DNA from: Fistulifera solaris
Lineage: Eukaryota; Bacillariophyta; Bacillariophyceae; Naviculales; Stauroneidaceae
NCBI GenBank assembly: GCA_030295235.1
Contig: AP026127.1
Location: forward strand, 1,118,501 to 1,182,500
DNA length: 64,000 nucleotides
Reading direction: 5' to 3'
Shown: one piece after another, positions 23,332 through 36,006 of the stretch
Layout: every line of letters starts with the position of its first letter
Numbering within the stretch: position 1 is the stretch's first letter
Program-made: the position numbers and the translations under genes
Notes under the pieces: model-generated
What the model was told of the DNA's origin: nothing
Seen by the model: only the letters and a program-made list of their open reading frames with translations
The model's database searches: none

Positions 23332-26300
23332 ATGCCGACACTCGAGACGATTGAAGTACCCATCGAGCCTTCCAAGCCCGAGCAAACGAAGCAGGCCGAG
23401 AAGGACGATCAAAAAGCTAAGCATGTGACGCCTCCTACTGAACTAAAGGAGACAACGCAGCCAAAGAAATCAAAGCAGCTAGGATTGACGGCCTTCTTCA
23501 CGAAAGCTCCGAAAGCCAAGCCACCGGTACATGAAACCCCCACATTGGACCCAGCTCGACGCTCTTCTCTCGTCAACATTGTTGTTGGTCGTACTGCTAG
23601 CGCGACGAATGATCCTACGAAGAAACTGGACTTTGACAAGAAAGATCCTGTCGCAGGAAGTATTCCTTCCGGAGACACTAGTCCAGCGAAGAAGAAGCAG
23701 AAACGCGATCTTTCAACGGACGATGAAAAGCTCTCGGCCTCAATTGCACAGACAAACAGTACTCCGCTCGTTGTCGAGAAGAGCCAAGTGGTAAATCTCG
23801 AGTCTCCGGAAGTTGTGGAACAGCCGATCGTCGACAAAAGCACTCCAAAGGAATCATTGCCAAGCAGCCAAGCTCGCGCTTCAGGCCCTGAAGGAACCGA
23901 CTCTGTAGTCGTCATTAAAAAACCCGAAATTCAGTCAAAGATCTCGTCATTCCCTCTCAAAAGCACCCCGAACGAAACAAAGACCCCAGTGACAAAGAAA
24001 AACATCGCGGAAAACACGACGCCACGATTCTATAAAGTGGGCGACCGTTTGGAAGTTCTGTGGACCGTGCAATCGCCCAGTGACGAAGAAAAGGTTGAGA
24101 AGCGTTGGTGGAGTGCCACGCTGTGCGAAGATAACGGCGAAACAATGGTCCTCGAGTACGACCCGTTCCCTGAAGGTGGCTTCAATGAAGTATCACGGGA
24201 AACAGTCAAATTGAAGAGTCAACACTCACTCTTGTGCGACGGAGAAGTGATGTCCGTTCGTCGTGAAGGCGAAAACTGGAGCAGCAGCGACGAGTCGGCG
24301 CAAGACGATTCTAGTGAAGACGATAAGCGCCATAAAATGTTGAAGAAGTACATGGATCGTGCCAAGGAGCTCTTTGCAGTCTTTAAGGAATCGCTTGGTT
24401 CCGAGCCCCCGCTCAATATCGTCCCTCCCGTGGAAGCTGTTTCCACCGATGGAGAATCCAGCGGTTTTCCCGACTTTGCGATAAAAACCCTGACAGCGCT
24501 TATCGAAGGACGATCGGAACCACTGAGTGTCTTGGCCTGCATCGCGTCGGAACAACTCAATGCCACGTACGACAGAACATTTTCATTCGAAGAAACGAGC
24601 TCGAAAATTAAAGTGATTGCTACGAGAAGGAACATCTTGAAAGATGCGTCCATTGTTACGAACGAAAGCCCGGCAGCACCAGCTGACTCGTTTGAGGACG
24701 AGTCTCCTTTTGGCGTTGGGAGGTGACGGTTGTTGATCTGCTTCCAACAGACTCGTTGTCGTGTGTGAAAAAGGCGAGATCTTCTCACAAGAAGATATCC
24801 TCGCACTGGAATGCCATTGTCAAGCTTGTAAAGGCACTTCAGAACCGCTCATTGAACGACAAGGCGTGGATTAAAATCACCCAAGACGAAGAGAAATTTC
24901 TGAAGTTCGAACGCGAGGAAGAGAAGGCACGACTTGCCGCACAAGCGAAAATCAGTAAACAGCAGGAAAAGGAAAAAGAAAAGTTGAAAAAGCAGGACCA
25001 AGTGAGCTCCGCGAAAAGAGCTCAAGACGAAGAGACCGCGCGTCTCAAAGAAGAGAGACTTTTATTGAAGCAGGAAGCGGCAGCCGAGAAGCAACGCAAG
25101 AAGGAAGAAGCCGAGAAAGTTAAGCTTCAGAAGCAACTTGAAAAGGAGAACAAAGAACGTCAGAAGCTTCGCAAGCAGGAACTCTTAGCGAAACAGCAGC
25201 GAAATCTCATGTCGATGTTTGTTCCCAAGAAGAAAGAAGATGCCGCCTTAGATCAGAACAATCGTTCCATTACGCCCATGGCAAAACAGTTTCCCGCTGG
25301 GGGTCAAGAAGCCGAGTTCGACGTTGAAGCATTTCGTGCTCAAATCGCATCCGGTTCGTATACAAGTCCAAAGAACCCTTTCAAACAAAGATCGAATCTT
25401 GCTCGACTGAACAGAAAGGCTGCAACTCGTCGAGTAACAATTACTGTCGATGTCACCGTATTCCCCGACGACCCTTTCGAATCTGAACCATACGCCGAAA
25501 GACGGGATGTCGAGGTTCTCAATAAGTACAAGTTTTTGTCGTTTCACGAAGATATCAGGCCACCGTACTACGGCACGTGGAGTAAGCCAAGCAAAATTGT
25601 GACGGGACGTTCGCCGTTCAAACAAGATACCGCTTTCCTGGACTACGAATATGACAGCGAGGGAGAGTGGGAAGAAGGCGACGAAGATATTGGCGAAGAT
25701 TGTGACGATGACGCGTGTGACGATGACGAGGAGAAAGATGAAGAACACGATGACGAGGACGGTTGGCTCGCGGATGACGACGAAATCCCAGAAGACGTAG
25801 ACGAGGAGACGAAGGAACGCTTACGAACACAGTTTGAGACCAAGAAAAGAGTAATCACTGGTGAATTGACTGTTTGCATCATTGCACCTGTGGATGGGAA
25901 ACCGATGACTTTTGATGGTGATGACGTGCCTCCTTTAGTCGTCGAGGGCTTCTCATCAACAGACGCTAAGGAGATCATGATTTCGCACACAGCAGAGACT
26001 CCCGAACAAGCTATTGAGCTGTGCCTCGACCCTTTCCCGGCTTTCCTCATGGACGAGGCGCCATCTGATAGTCCCAATCGCGACGGCAATCAGATCAAAG
26101 AACCCAGCCTTGAAGACCAAAGAACGTTTGCTCAATTCGTACACAACTCAACAATTGCTTCGAAGGATAAGCTAATTGATGAGCTACGATCTTCGCATCC
26201 CCAAGTGACATCTAATCGATCACAAGCTGTTCGAATGCTCAGCAACAATGCAGAGAAAATCAAGGGTACATGGCGAGTGAAACCTTCCTATTTGGTACAA

Positions 26301-26798
26301 CTAGGTCTGGAACATTTATCGGAAGCTAAATTAGCAACTGAGAGTCAAGAAGAAGACTTGATGAGAATTGTCGCTCGATCTATCCATCATGAAACCTATC
26401 CTTCGAAAGACAAAGCAGTCGATGAACTTCGTTCGAACAACGAAGTCCTGCTAGCCACAAGCCTGACTGAGTGCTTGTGTATCTTAGACGTAGTTGCAAT
26501 CAAGAAGAAAATGTCGGGTGGCGGTTTCTACTGGACTGTCAAAGGTGATATTCAGTCCAAGCTGGATCTCACTGATTTACCGCAAAACGCACCTGTCGGG
26601 AAGCCCAGCAACGACCGCAAAGAGACCACTCTGGTCCGCGCCGCCGGTGGCGACCACAAACTGAGCCCCTCTGAGAAATCGACTGACAACGAAGAAATGG
26701 CGGGCAGCAGCGCGAAGAAACGCAAGGCAAGCTCCAGTGGCAATGCTGGGTCCGCGAAATTAATGGAATCTTTCGTGAAACGATTTAAAGCATCCTAG
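23332..26798 (+). CDS. CHAF1A: Chromatin assembly factor 1 large subunit (CAF-1 p150/Cac1 homologue)
   Basis: CAF-1 deposits new H3-H4 behind the replication fork. Visible in order: a PCNA-binding PIP box at residues 49-56 (Q49-L52-F55-F56, in KQLGLTAFFTK); a Tudor-like segment (FYKVGDRLEVLW ... VLEYDPFPEGGF); a long KER coiled coil rich in Lys/Glu/Arg (about 24890-25220) ending MSMFVPKK; the signature RPPYYGTWSKPS ... DYEYDSEGEWEE; a strongly acidic stretch (about 25665-25800); and two winged-helix-like repeats at the C-terminus (TIASKDKLIDELRSS, TYPSKDKAVDELRSN). It ends in a basic tail. One frame break lies near 24720, just before the KER region; a stop there would separate the two halves. 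The PIP box, KER, acidic core and winged helices in this order make the call firm. Confidence 0.9.
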
Positions 26799-26898
26799 AC
26801 AACTGGACTATTGCCATGAATGAATAGTCCTCAATCGCTCTATAATGCTCTGACCGATCATTAATGAGTAACTAGTATTTCATCCTGAATATAGCTCG

Positions 26899-27598
26899 TT
26901 ATCTCATTCTATAAATATGGGTGCCTTCCAGACTAGTGTTCACCGGGGTCCATCCTGGAACCGAAAACACGTTCGAAACAACAAGCGACCCCGATGGCAA
27001 TTCTCTTTCTAATTTCTGCCCTAGATCTTTCATGATAGGTCCGAGTCCGTACTAGCATTCAAAAGAAAAAAGAAAATGAGACGAACTGGTCGAAGGCACT
27101 ACTGCAGACAGATTAGAGCCGACTTACAACAGCCACAACATCCACTTCGCCGAGGTCAGCCGTCCAGAGATCTTGCCAATAGAACCGGGTGGAGGCCCAA
27201 TACTTGGGTCCGCGAACAAACCTTTGACCCTGGGAGAAAATGTAAAGAAACGGATTGCTTTCGTAGCCGATACTCAGTCGAAACGTTTGAGCAGCCGCAA
27301 ATACTAATCGACCATCACCACTACCAAGATCGACGAAGACTTCTTTCTTTCTCCCGACGGTTTGTTGAAGCTGCCGAAACATGGCTTCTCTATGAGTTCG
27401 AAAAGTTGGTAAATAGGGAGCTCCTCGACCCCGCAAAACAGGCGGTAAACTTGCCAGCATGGCAATGTTCAATACGAAAAACGCCCCCAAGCCGTAGGAT
27501 ACTGCTGGACTTAATCCTCCGCTCTCCGTTTTATCGACGCCATTATCCGACATGGAGAGCTTATTTGCATAACCGATTAGTGAAGAGCTGGTAGACAA
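26899..27598 (-). CDS. FAM173/ATPSCKMT-type lysine methyltransferase, one intron
   Basis: This is a SAM-dependent methyltransferase of the family that trimethylates the ATP synthase c-subunit lysine in mitochondria. A short N-terminal membrane segment (YGLGAFFVLNIAMLASLPPV) is followed by RGRGAPYLPT, SAM motif I VFVDLGSGDGRLVFAAA, GYESNPFLYIFS and FYWQDLWTADL. A GT-AG intron at 27127-27052 (76 bp) joins VVAV to YGLGPIMKDLGQKLEREL, SLVVSNVFSVPGW and the end IYRMR. Exons 27598-27128 and 27051-26899 read without any break. That makes this one of the few error-free conserved genes here and a good control. It is convergent with CAF-1, 100 bp between stops. Confidence 0.9.
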
Positions 27599-28237
27599 GC
27601 TTTATTCAAGAGAAAGGCAGACTTTAACATGAATGAATGGCATGAAAGTTTTGCATCTTGTTCATTGCTTATTGCTGCTTTCCTTCGCGGTGTCTTCCGT
27701 GACTTAAGGCTCGAACTCGGGATTGATGCGAGGTGCGAGATGCGAGATGGTTGAGTGCCGTATGCCCTTTGCAGTTTGCACCTTACAGTATCGCATAGTA
27801 CATATTGTATATACAGTAGTGTACGTACGTCCGCACGTCCGCAGTGCGTGTACGTGAGTTTGGCGTCAAATGACTGTAAACTTCAACGTTTTAATGACTT
27901 AGTATATCGAGTGACAGTACTAATGTGATCGTAGTTCTTATTAATTGTGACTGCGCTTCAACACTCTTTTGATTTCGTACTTATTGCATCATAGTCCATG
28001 GAAGAACGGTATCCAAGAACTGTGAAAAATCAACAGCACCGCCGGATCCGTGACTACACCCACTTTATTGTGTTCCGATGTGGGAACTGGGAACTCTCGC
28101 TTCTGCTCACATGAAACACTTGCAAGCAAAGTGAATTGCCTGCATCTATTCATTCTCATCGTATATCTTGCTCACCTTGCTGGATCCAGCGTGCATTCTT
28201 GTCTCGAAAGATCCATTTGACGAGAGAATTATAGAAT
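27599..28237. other. Intergenic region between divergent FAM173 and RGLE-type genes
   Basis: This is a shared promoter region. A GTACGT/ACGTCCGC-rich stretch lies at about 27820-27858. Nothing else was recognised. Confidence 0.4.
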
Positions 28238-28987
28238 ATGCTAGGGGCTTTACCATTCGAAGGCGACAATGCCGAAGACGCGAACGCAAATGTGATTTGC
28301 TGCGACAAGAAACGACGTCTAACTCGGCAATCGCGATCCTCCTCTGTGACATCTATTTCAACTACCGAAACTTGCAGCTCGTCCATTTACTCTTCTTGTA
28401 GATCGCTGACGATCACAACGGTGAAGAATGCAGCCAAATGTCGGAAGCGACGAGTTCACTTCGACGAAACAACTGAAGAATACTCTCCCACTTTACATCA
28501 TGATCGACATGTCGACCTACAAGTCTGTTGGTACACGGAAAACGACTACAAGCTCTTTCGCAGCGTTGCACAGAATGAAAGCAGCATGTATCGACAAAGC
28601 CCAGGAGTGGTTCGCAGTATTCAAGCCGTTTATGAAGTGCGAGGAAATTTGTTGCAAGCAACCCTGGCCTCTCATGCAAGGAGTTGCGAAGAAAGCATGA
28701 CATTGGAAAAAGCTGTGCAAGTTCTGGGATCAGGATTACGCGGTTTGGAGGTTTCTATAGTGAAACAGTTGAGCAAAGATCGAAGAGCCGTTATCAAAGG
28801 CGTTCTTGACATGCAGGCCAAGCTCCCAGGTGGACTATCTGCTAACGAACAAACGATCGCCATCGCTGCCAAAGCGCGCTTCTTGTCCAGACAGTTTCGT
28901 CAGTTTGCTTTAGTCCAAGGCAAGGTGGACGCTATTACTCACAGCAACCCAGAGGATGGGGAGAAAGAGATCTGCTACTTCGTATGA
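28238..28987 (+). CDS. Diatom-type conserved protein with GLRGLE motif, unknown function
   Basis: This is an intact 249-residue single-exon frame starting at the ATG at 28238. The N-terminus is Ser/Thr-rich with a basic patch (CRKRRVHFDET). EEYSPTLHHDRHVDLQVCWY then leads into a helical C-terminal half with VLGSGLRGLEVSIVKQLSKDRR, which I recognise as a recurrent diatom protein family of no assigned function. No signal peptide or membrane segment is present. The lack of frame breaks and the ATG context support it as real. Confidence 0.7.
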   Translation: MLGALPFEGDNAEDANANVICCDKKRRLTRQSRSSSVTSISTTETCSSSIYSSCRSLTITTVKNAAKCRKRRVHFDETTEEYSPTLHHDRHVDLQVCWYTENDYKLFRSVAQNESSMYRQSPGVVRSIQAVYEVRGNLLQATLASHARSCEESMTLEKAVQVLGSGLRGLEVSIVKQLSKDRRAVIKGVLDMQAKLPGGLSANEQTIAIAAKARFLSRQFRQFALVQGKVDAITHSNPEDGEKEICYFV

Positions 28988-29100
28988 AGTATTGGAAGGG
29001 TCGTGCTATGAACTTGTATAAGAAAAGCTACTGTAATGCCAATGTATTCACAAATAACATAAATAAAACAATAATAATAAAGTATTACGGACATCACAGG

Positions 29101-32100
29101 CTAACCGCTGTTGTTGCTTTGACTGCTGCTCATGGCTTTGGATTTCAAGTATCGCTTGCGGATATACTTGCGCAACGCGTCTCGTTCAATCGACCGCCTT
29201 TCATCGGACGCACTAACGTCTGCCCTGCCTTGGGACGGCCCTGATTCAATACTGCTTCCATCAAAATCATTCAACCAGTCATTAGTTTGACCAAAGTCAG
29301 CGGAGTTAGTCGACATAGATTCGTTCTGATCAAGCTTCGTGGAGGCTGTTTCGTCAAATTTAGCAAACGTGTCAAACCCGTGTGGATCAAAAGAGGTTTC
29401 GAGAGATTGGAAAGCGTCGCAATCAAAGCCAAAACCGCTGCTCCTACTCTTTGTGGTTTTCTCTTCAGACCCCTTCTCGCCTTTCTGCTTGGATTCCGCG
29501 AATCGGAGCTTTTCCTTAAGCGCGGTGCACTCGACTTTTCGTTCGTGAATTTCGCGTTCCAACAAAACAATCTTTTTCTGCAAATCTTCGTTTTTACCTG
29601 TGACGAAGTCGACCATCTTGTTGAGTTCTGCTATTCTCGCGGAGAGCTCGGAATTATTCTCGCGGTCCTTGACACGTGACTTTATCTCTTGTGCAGAGGC
29701 AAGAGCTTTCGTTGCGATTACTTTAGCGTGTTCGAGCTCTTCTTCTCGTTTGCGAAGAAGTGATGCGAGATTTTCGATCTCTTCTTCACGGCTTTGGACC
29801 TCATTAATCACCTCCTCGAGTGCATTGATTACTTCGGACCGCTCGTTGTTCGTTTTCAGAAACTTGTCTTCAAGTTCCATTTTGGCTTTCTCAACTTCCT
29901 GAAGTTTTTCTTCGATCCTCTTCTTCGTTTTTCCTGCATCGATACAGAGTGAACGCTCAATTTCTAAAGATTTCTCGAGAGATGCTACCCGTTCCTTCAA
30001 CCCTGCTATGTCCGAATTTGACTCCGCAATTTTGGTAGCTTCTGAACGTTTCTTTGACTCCTCTAGTTGATTTATGGTTTTCGATTGTTCTGTGATCTGA
30101 TCTTTTAAGCCAGTGATTTCTCGTGTGTGACGATCCATGATATCGACTATGCGCTTCTCCTTGCTTTCTACAGCTTTTTCTGCACTTTCAACTTTGAGAC
30201 GGAGAGCGCGTCGTTCCTTCATCGCTTCCTCTAACTTCGATTGCTGATCCATCTGAACAGCCGAAAGCTCGCGTTCTTTCTCGCGTAGTTTTTCATCAAG
30301 GACATCGATCTTTTCTCGAAGCTCCTGCTTCTCTTCGAGCTGTCGGCTAAGTTTCAACTGCAGGTCTGTGACTTCGTCGGAGTACTGACTGGAGGTGGCA
30401 CTGATAAAGTCAGTCTTTTGCGATAGCAGAGTCATCGTTTCATTGAGCTTCAATTGTAACAACTCTTTTGCCTCTAATGATTCTCGTAGCTGCTTTCGCA
30501 CCTCACTCATCTCCTTAGAATGTTTGTCCGAAGAATCTCTGAAGTATTTCTCTCGCTCTTCCAACTCTTCTTCAGCGGACTGTAATTTTGTTTCAAGAGT
30601 AGCTTTCGCTTTTGTGAGTTCTTCAACTTTAGTATGTAGCTCAATCGGAAACTCGTTCTCTGCTTCAAGAAGCTTCTTTTGCTAATTCTCAAATCCAGCT
30701 CAGTCTTCTCCAGCTTCGACTGAAGTTCTTGGTTTTTGTCGCTCAGTTCCTTATTCCGTTCAATGAGCTCAACCTGTCGTTCACTATTTTCAGACTTAAA
30801 ATTAATCTCGCTCTCGAGGATTCTTATTCTTTCTTGAAGTGCGAGCTTTGATGCTGTATGGCTTTCGACCTTGTCTTTTAATTCGTCAACAGTGGCGTTA
30901 TACTTTTTCGTGGAACGATCAAGCTGCCTGACTTTTCGTTCAAGTTCACCCTCAATACGACCAAGCTGTGCCTGCAAGTCTTCTCTACCTCGAATTAAGT
31001 CTTTTAGTTGAGCCTGTAGCTTCGGGAGGCGAGTGAGCTGGTGCTCCTTCAATTCCAGATCGGCCTGTGTGTCACCCAATCGTTCTATTAAAGTCTCTTT
31101 CGCTCTACGCTCTTCTTCTAACTTCTCTTGTAGTTCCCTCAACGTTGAAGCAAACCTTTCGTTTACGTCATTGACTTGCTTCTCTCGTAGCTGTAGTTCC
31201 GCTGCAAGATGGCTGTGCTCGTCAGCCTTTTCGCTGATGTCATTTAAACGATCAAGTGCGTCTTCGTATTCTTTCTGGATTTTGTTGATTTCAAGCACGT
31301 GGTCTACCTTTTCCTTTTCTGCCTTGTTCAGTAGCTCCTTGGTCTCAATTAGCTCTTGTTCGACTTCTTCAAGGCGATCGACCTTCTTCATCAACTGAAG
31401 TACCTCTTCCTTCTTTTTGAGCAGTTCGTCAGCCTTGCCATCAAGATCTCGGCGTTGAATTTCGTATTTGCTATTCATATCAGTCATCTCCGACTTCAGC
31501 TTCGACACTTCAACCTGAGAATCACTTGCGTGTGCGACGGATTGCTCACTAAGAACACGGAGCTTGTCTTGCAGTTCTATGATACGATCGCGCTTCTGTT
31601 GAAGCTTTGATTCCAGTGTTTCCAGCTTGAATTCGCTCTTTTTTAGTTTTTCTTGAAGTGCAAAAACTTCACTCTCATATTCAGCTGCTTGCTGTTCGGC
31701 GGCCTTTAACTTTTGTTCAAACGCGGCGAGCTCGACTCGCAATGATGAGGATATACTCTCGTGATTTTGTTTTTCATCCTCGAAAACTTTCTTAAGCTGT
31801 TCGTGTGCACTTTTTATTTCTTCCATCTCCTCTAGTTTACTATCGCTGGATCTTCTCAGCGATAACCGGGTTTCGAGCATCGCGGCCTTACTCTTTCTAG
31901 TTGCTGCTCAAGGTCGGAAATTCTAGTTTCCAGATCAATTTTCCTATCGTTCCAATCATTCTCTCGATTCTCCATATCTTTTCGAAGAGCTTCTTCAGAG
32001 GACTGCAGCTCGATAATTCGCTCCAACGCCTTTGCTTCGTGAGATTGAATTTGCTCCAGGTGCCAGGTATCAAATTGTCGTATCTTGGCTTGGTACTTAG

Positions 32101-34309
32101 ATTCATTTTCCGCGAGCTCTCTACTCAGATCTGCTACTTTGAGCTGATGCTTTTCCATTTCGCGACTCATGTTGCTATTCACCTCTCGGAGTCTCTCGAT
32201 TTCCATTAACTGAAGCTGTTCTTTGTGTTCCATAGCTCCGAAATCAGGTCTAGCGTCAATCTCAGTCTGCAGTTTGCGCCGATATTCTTCAGATATCCGC
32301 AAATCGGTTTCTAGCTTAATTATCGCTGTCTGCAGTTGTTCCTTCTCAGCGTGAAATTCAGCTTCCATCTTGACCTGCAGCGAGTCTCGTTCGCGTATAG
32401 CTGCAGTCTCTTTCTGCCGTAATTCGAAAGCTTGGTGATCAGTAGAAATCTTAAGCTGTTCTTTCAGACAATCGAGCTCTTTTATATATTCTTTGACTTC
32501 GAGATCGTGTAATTCCGACAATTCCCCTCTCAGGCGATTCTCTTTATTCTCAAACGTTTCCCTCAATTCTTCGAACTTCACCTTGTGGTCTGAATAGACA
32601 GCTTTCAACTTATCGTCTTTTTTTGGAAACAAGCTGCGCCTGCTCATCCCGCTGATTTGTTAACCGTTCAACTTCCTTTTCGTACCGATGGATCAGTTCT
32701 CCTTCCCGGTCGCGGTAGCGTTGTTCCATTTTCGCGAGTTCTTCTTTAAGACGAGAATAGGAATCTTTCTCCATATTTCGCTGCAATGATATAGAATCAT
32801 TCAATTCGCCTCTCAGTGCCTCAGTTTCCTGTTCTTTCTCCTCACATTCACGTCGAAGATTCTTCACCTCGTTCGTTGTTTCCGATAGCTGCAGCTCTAA
32901 AACTGATTCACGCGCCTGAAAACTTTCCCGCTCATTTAACATTTCGTTTTGCCACTGGCTACGCTTCTCTGCATGTTCTTTTTGCGTCTTGGCCAACAAC
33001 TGGTGGGCCTTATCTCGTTCCTTTGCATCTCTACTAGTTTCTGCTGAAGCGTCTCTTGCACAGATGCCGCCCCTTCCAAACGCATCCTATAGTCACTTAC
33101 GACTCGATGCTGCGCATGTTCCTGTTCCTGTCTCGCTAAATGGAGCTGAGCCTGTACTTGCGATAGTTGCGCCTTTAACTGCGATGACTCTGATTTAATG
33201 CGTTCGAGTTCATCTGATGCGTCTCGCTGTTCCTGCATTGACGTGCGGTAGCTTTGTATAGTGCTTTTCAAGCCCCTTTTCTCCTTCTGCAAAACCTGAA
33301 TCTTTCGAATAAGGGTCTGTGTCTCTAGCTCCAACGAAGTTCGATCAAGTCGTGATATCCGTCTGGGAGAGAGCGAGATCTTGGTTTCTTCTTCGTCATA
33401 GTCGTCATCGTTGTCGACCCGAGCTCCGTCGATCCGAGGAGGGGGAGGCAGTCGGCCACCTCTGGCTTGCGGCGAAGGTGCACGAATGACCGTGGGAATC
33501 ATGGGCATCGAAGAGCTATGTTGAATCTGACCATGGTTCTGCAAATGCAATGGCGACGAAGAAGACGGAGTCCAACTGGTGTTTTTCAGATGATGCTGAG
33601 CAGAATCTCTGTTGTGTCTTGGAGATGATTGGTTCATAACTCCAGAGCCCTTCTTAGGAATGTCATCTGTCACTTCCTCGAGTTCTTGAAAAAATTTTAG
33701 ATCTTCCAGCTCTTGCATGAGTCCATCAATTTTTGCCTCTGCTTGTCGCAGGCGCGAATTCTCCTGAGAACTATCTTGCGACGGGTTAGATCGCGGTGAA
33801 GAATCGCCAGATTTTCCCTTGGAGGAGTATCCGTATATATTTCGATTCTCCTGTTGACTGCTCGCATTACTGCTCGAATGGGGAACCTGCAGATCACTGC
33901 CGACGCTACTGATCGATTTCGGAAGACCAGATGGGCCCCTAGAAGTCGATCGACTCGTTCCACCCGTGCTGTTCTTTTTTCGGTTCTTTCGAAGATCAAT
34001 GATAGCTCTTGTCACTTCATCCGGGTCATCGATTGCAGAGTCGCTCTTTCGCACAACTTGGGAAGCAGGAATATAATCTTGGGCCCTCCCAGTAGACGCA
34101 GACCTTGCGTAAATCGTTGGAGGTAGATTATTGTTGTGAGCCGGTCGCATGCTGCTCTGTGAGCGACGACCGCCTTGTGGAGGAGCATGCTGAGTCGATT
34201 TGATGTTGGGCAAGCCCGGGCTAGAGGATGTGTGAATTGTTTGCGGAACTTGTCGCGGTGTCAAGGCGTTTCGTCCATTATTGCTGTGCACCATCTTCGA
34301 TTGCAACAT
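29101..34309 (-). CDS. Very long coiled-coil protein (about 1,735 residues)
   Basis: I do not recognise a family. The first 300 residues are Ser/Pro/Asn-rich and disordered, with a proline-rich GGRLPPPPRIDG. Then nearly continuous heptad-like Glu/Lys/Leu/Gln sequence runs from about 33370 to 29580, resembling the rods of golgins, centrosomal proteins or myosin tails. The C-terminus is again non-helical (SLETSFDPHGFDTFAKF, NDWLNDFDG) and ends basic. There is no motor, kinase or other globular domain. At least four frame changes are required (near 33030, 32640, 31870 and 30690-30560); the first fits one missing A and gives RDAKERDKAHQLLAK. A structural or tethering role is inference from shape. 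Start is the ATG at 34309, stop at 29101. Confidence 0.78.
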
Positions 34310-35009
34310 ACAGGGGTGCCAGCGATATCAAAATTCGGAAAATAACTCCGAGATCGCAAGCTTCTACAAGTCAACGAGCACCCTAGTTTTGCTGTCGGTC
34401 TACACGATTTCTTATTGATCAATTTAGCTTGTTGTGCACTAATTTTTGACTTCCTTTGAATTGCAGCAATGCCAATAAGGAGCGACGTGCGGCAAAAGAA
34501 AAAACACAAAGCGTCGTTTTGTTTCGTGAGTTCGTGAGCCTCTCACGAAGTTGTGGTGCGCGTTGTGCCTCTCTTCTCTAAAAAGTACTCAACCATCAAG
34601 CGTGCATCGCCCAAGCCTTCTCGATGAAAATTTTTGAGCCTTAAATAGAGGGCCTGTCTCATAAGTACAACGAAGGTTATTTATAGGATTTTCAAGTTTT
34701 GTATTTGAATGTAGCGCGCCGGCAGAGTTTTAAATAAGAGATGGATAAGGCGCGCCAATTGAATGACGACGACTCGAGACTCAAACGCCACATCAGGGTC
34801 ACGAATGTCCAGAGGAAAATCAGAAAATTGAGTGCCGCGTTTTTTACTGGAAAGATTTTCGCCTCAACCACAACAAACCAAGCAACAAACATCAAACACC
34901 ATCAAACGTTGAAGGATTCAACTATTACTTTCTAATCTCCATAGATCACTAAACGCCATAGAACGCTTTGCCGACTGTGTAAAACCCGCAAAAGCTATTT
35001 GATATCACG
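34310..35009. other. Intergenic region between divergent coiled-coil and plastid-protein genes
   Basis: No supportable gene is present. A 64-codon ATG frame at 34741-34935 has no domain and random-looking composition. Promoters of both neighbours are expected here. Confidence 0.45.
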
Positions 35010-35880
35010 ATGAATACGTCGATGTTGATTACCGTCCTCTTTTTGGCTGGATCTGTTTCATCCTTCACATGTCCGGCCACCCCGTTAATTACGCAACAAC
35101 CAAGAGCCCTACAGTTTTCACTTTTCGCCCAAAAGAGAAGAAGCCAATCGGAGGGGAAGGGCTTTGGAAAATTGGCCCCATCAAAATCAGAAAAGAAGTC
35201 TTCGGACTCGAACGCACCCCCATCGGATGACACATCGATCCCTGCGACGAAACCATTTTTGCAGAGCGTCGAAAGCGGGGGCTCGAATACCATTCCCGTT
35301 GTAGAAGATGATGCATCCTTGTCACCCGATCAGCGAGCGGAACGTATTTTACGGGACAAATACGGATTGAAGACGTTGGAAGAGCAACAATTGAGTCAAA
35401 AGCAAATGGAGAATATCAATGAACAACGCCGAAAACTACAGGAAATGAAGCGAAAGGCAGAACTAAACGAGGAAATTGACATTATCGCTATGATTCCTGG
35501 ACCTGTGCAGATTGCTATTGATCGCTTCTTGAAAATCGGTTTGGGTATATCGGGTGAGTCTAAAGAGAACGATTTGTTGTGCCACGACATGCGTGAAACA
35601 GAGCGCGTTTCTTCGTGTCCTTGTTCCTCCCACTCATACTAAAACACTTCGTTCATCAGGAATCCTGTTTGTAGCCGCAGGCATGGCGATCACTGTAGAG
35701 GCTTGGAGCAAAACGACCAAGAACGAATTACCAGAGGCTTTGGATCAGTTCATTGTGGGGACGGTAGAACCAAATTTTACCACCGGCTTGCTGGTATTAT
35801 TAGGCTTCTCTGTCAGCCTGGGTGTGTTTGCGGCTGCACAGCTTGGATCACAAGGGGCTCAGTATCGAGAAGATAATTAA
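35010..35880 (+). CDS. Plastid-targeted membrane protein of unknown function, one intron
   Basis: The N-terminus is a clean signal peptide (MLITVLFLAGSVSS) followed directly by Phe in VSSF-TCP. This is the ASAFAP-like cleavage context that directs proteins into complex plastids. A Ser/Lys-rich transit segment, then a helix (QRAERILRDKYGLKTLEEQQ) and the MIPGPVQIAIDRFLKIGLGI segment lead to an intron at 35554-35659 (106 bp, GTGAGT...CAG). Exon 2 has two membrane segments: ILFVAAGMAITVEAW and LLVLLGFSVSLGVFAAAQLG, separated by a loop with VGTVEPNFTTG. The total is about 254 residues with no frame breaks. I do not recognise the function; a thylakoid or envelope protein is likely. Confidence 0.78.
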
Positions 35881-36006
35881 TTCTTTCATTATATAATTTG
35901 ACACTTGATAATGTAATGACAAAAATGCAATTAAGTCGAAAAGCGGCGCGTGCAGTGACATAGTTCTTCATATCCCCTGTACAGTTGAGAACGCTCGAGC
36001 ACTCAC

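Noticed and set aside
25248-26089. Minus-strand open frames of 148-166 codons opposite the CAF-1 gene
   Set aside because: They mirror the acidic GAC/GAG-rich coding stretch of CAF-1 and consist of Ser/Phe runs without domains.
29287-31610. Several plus-strand frames opposite the coiled-coil gene
   Set aside because: They are Ser/Phe/Leu-rich shadows of Lys/Glu codons on the opposite strand.
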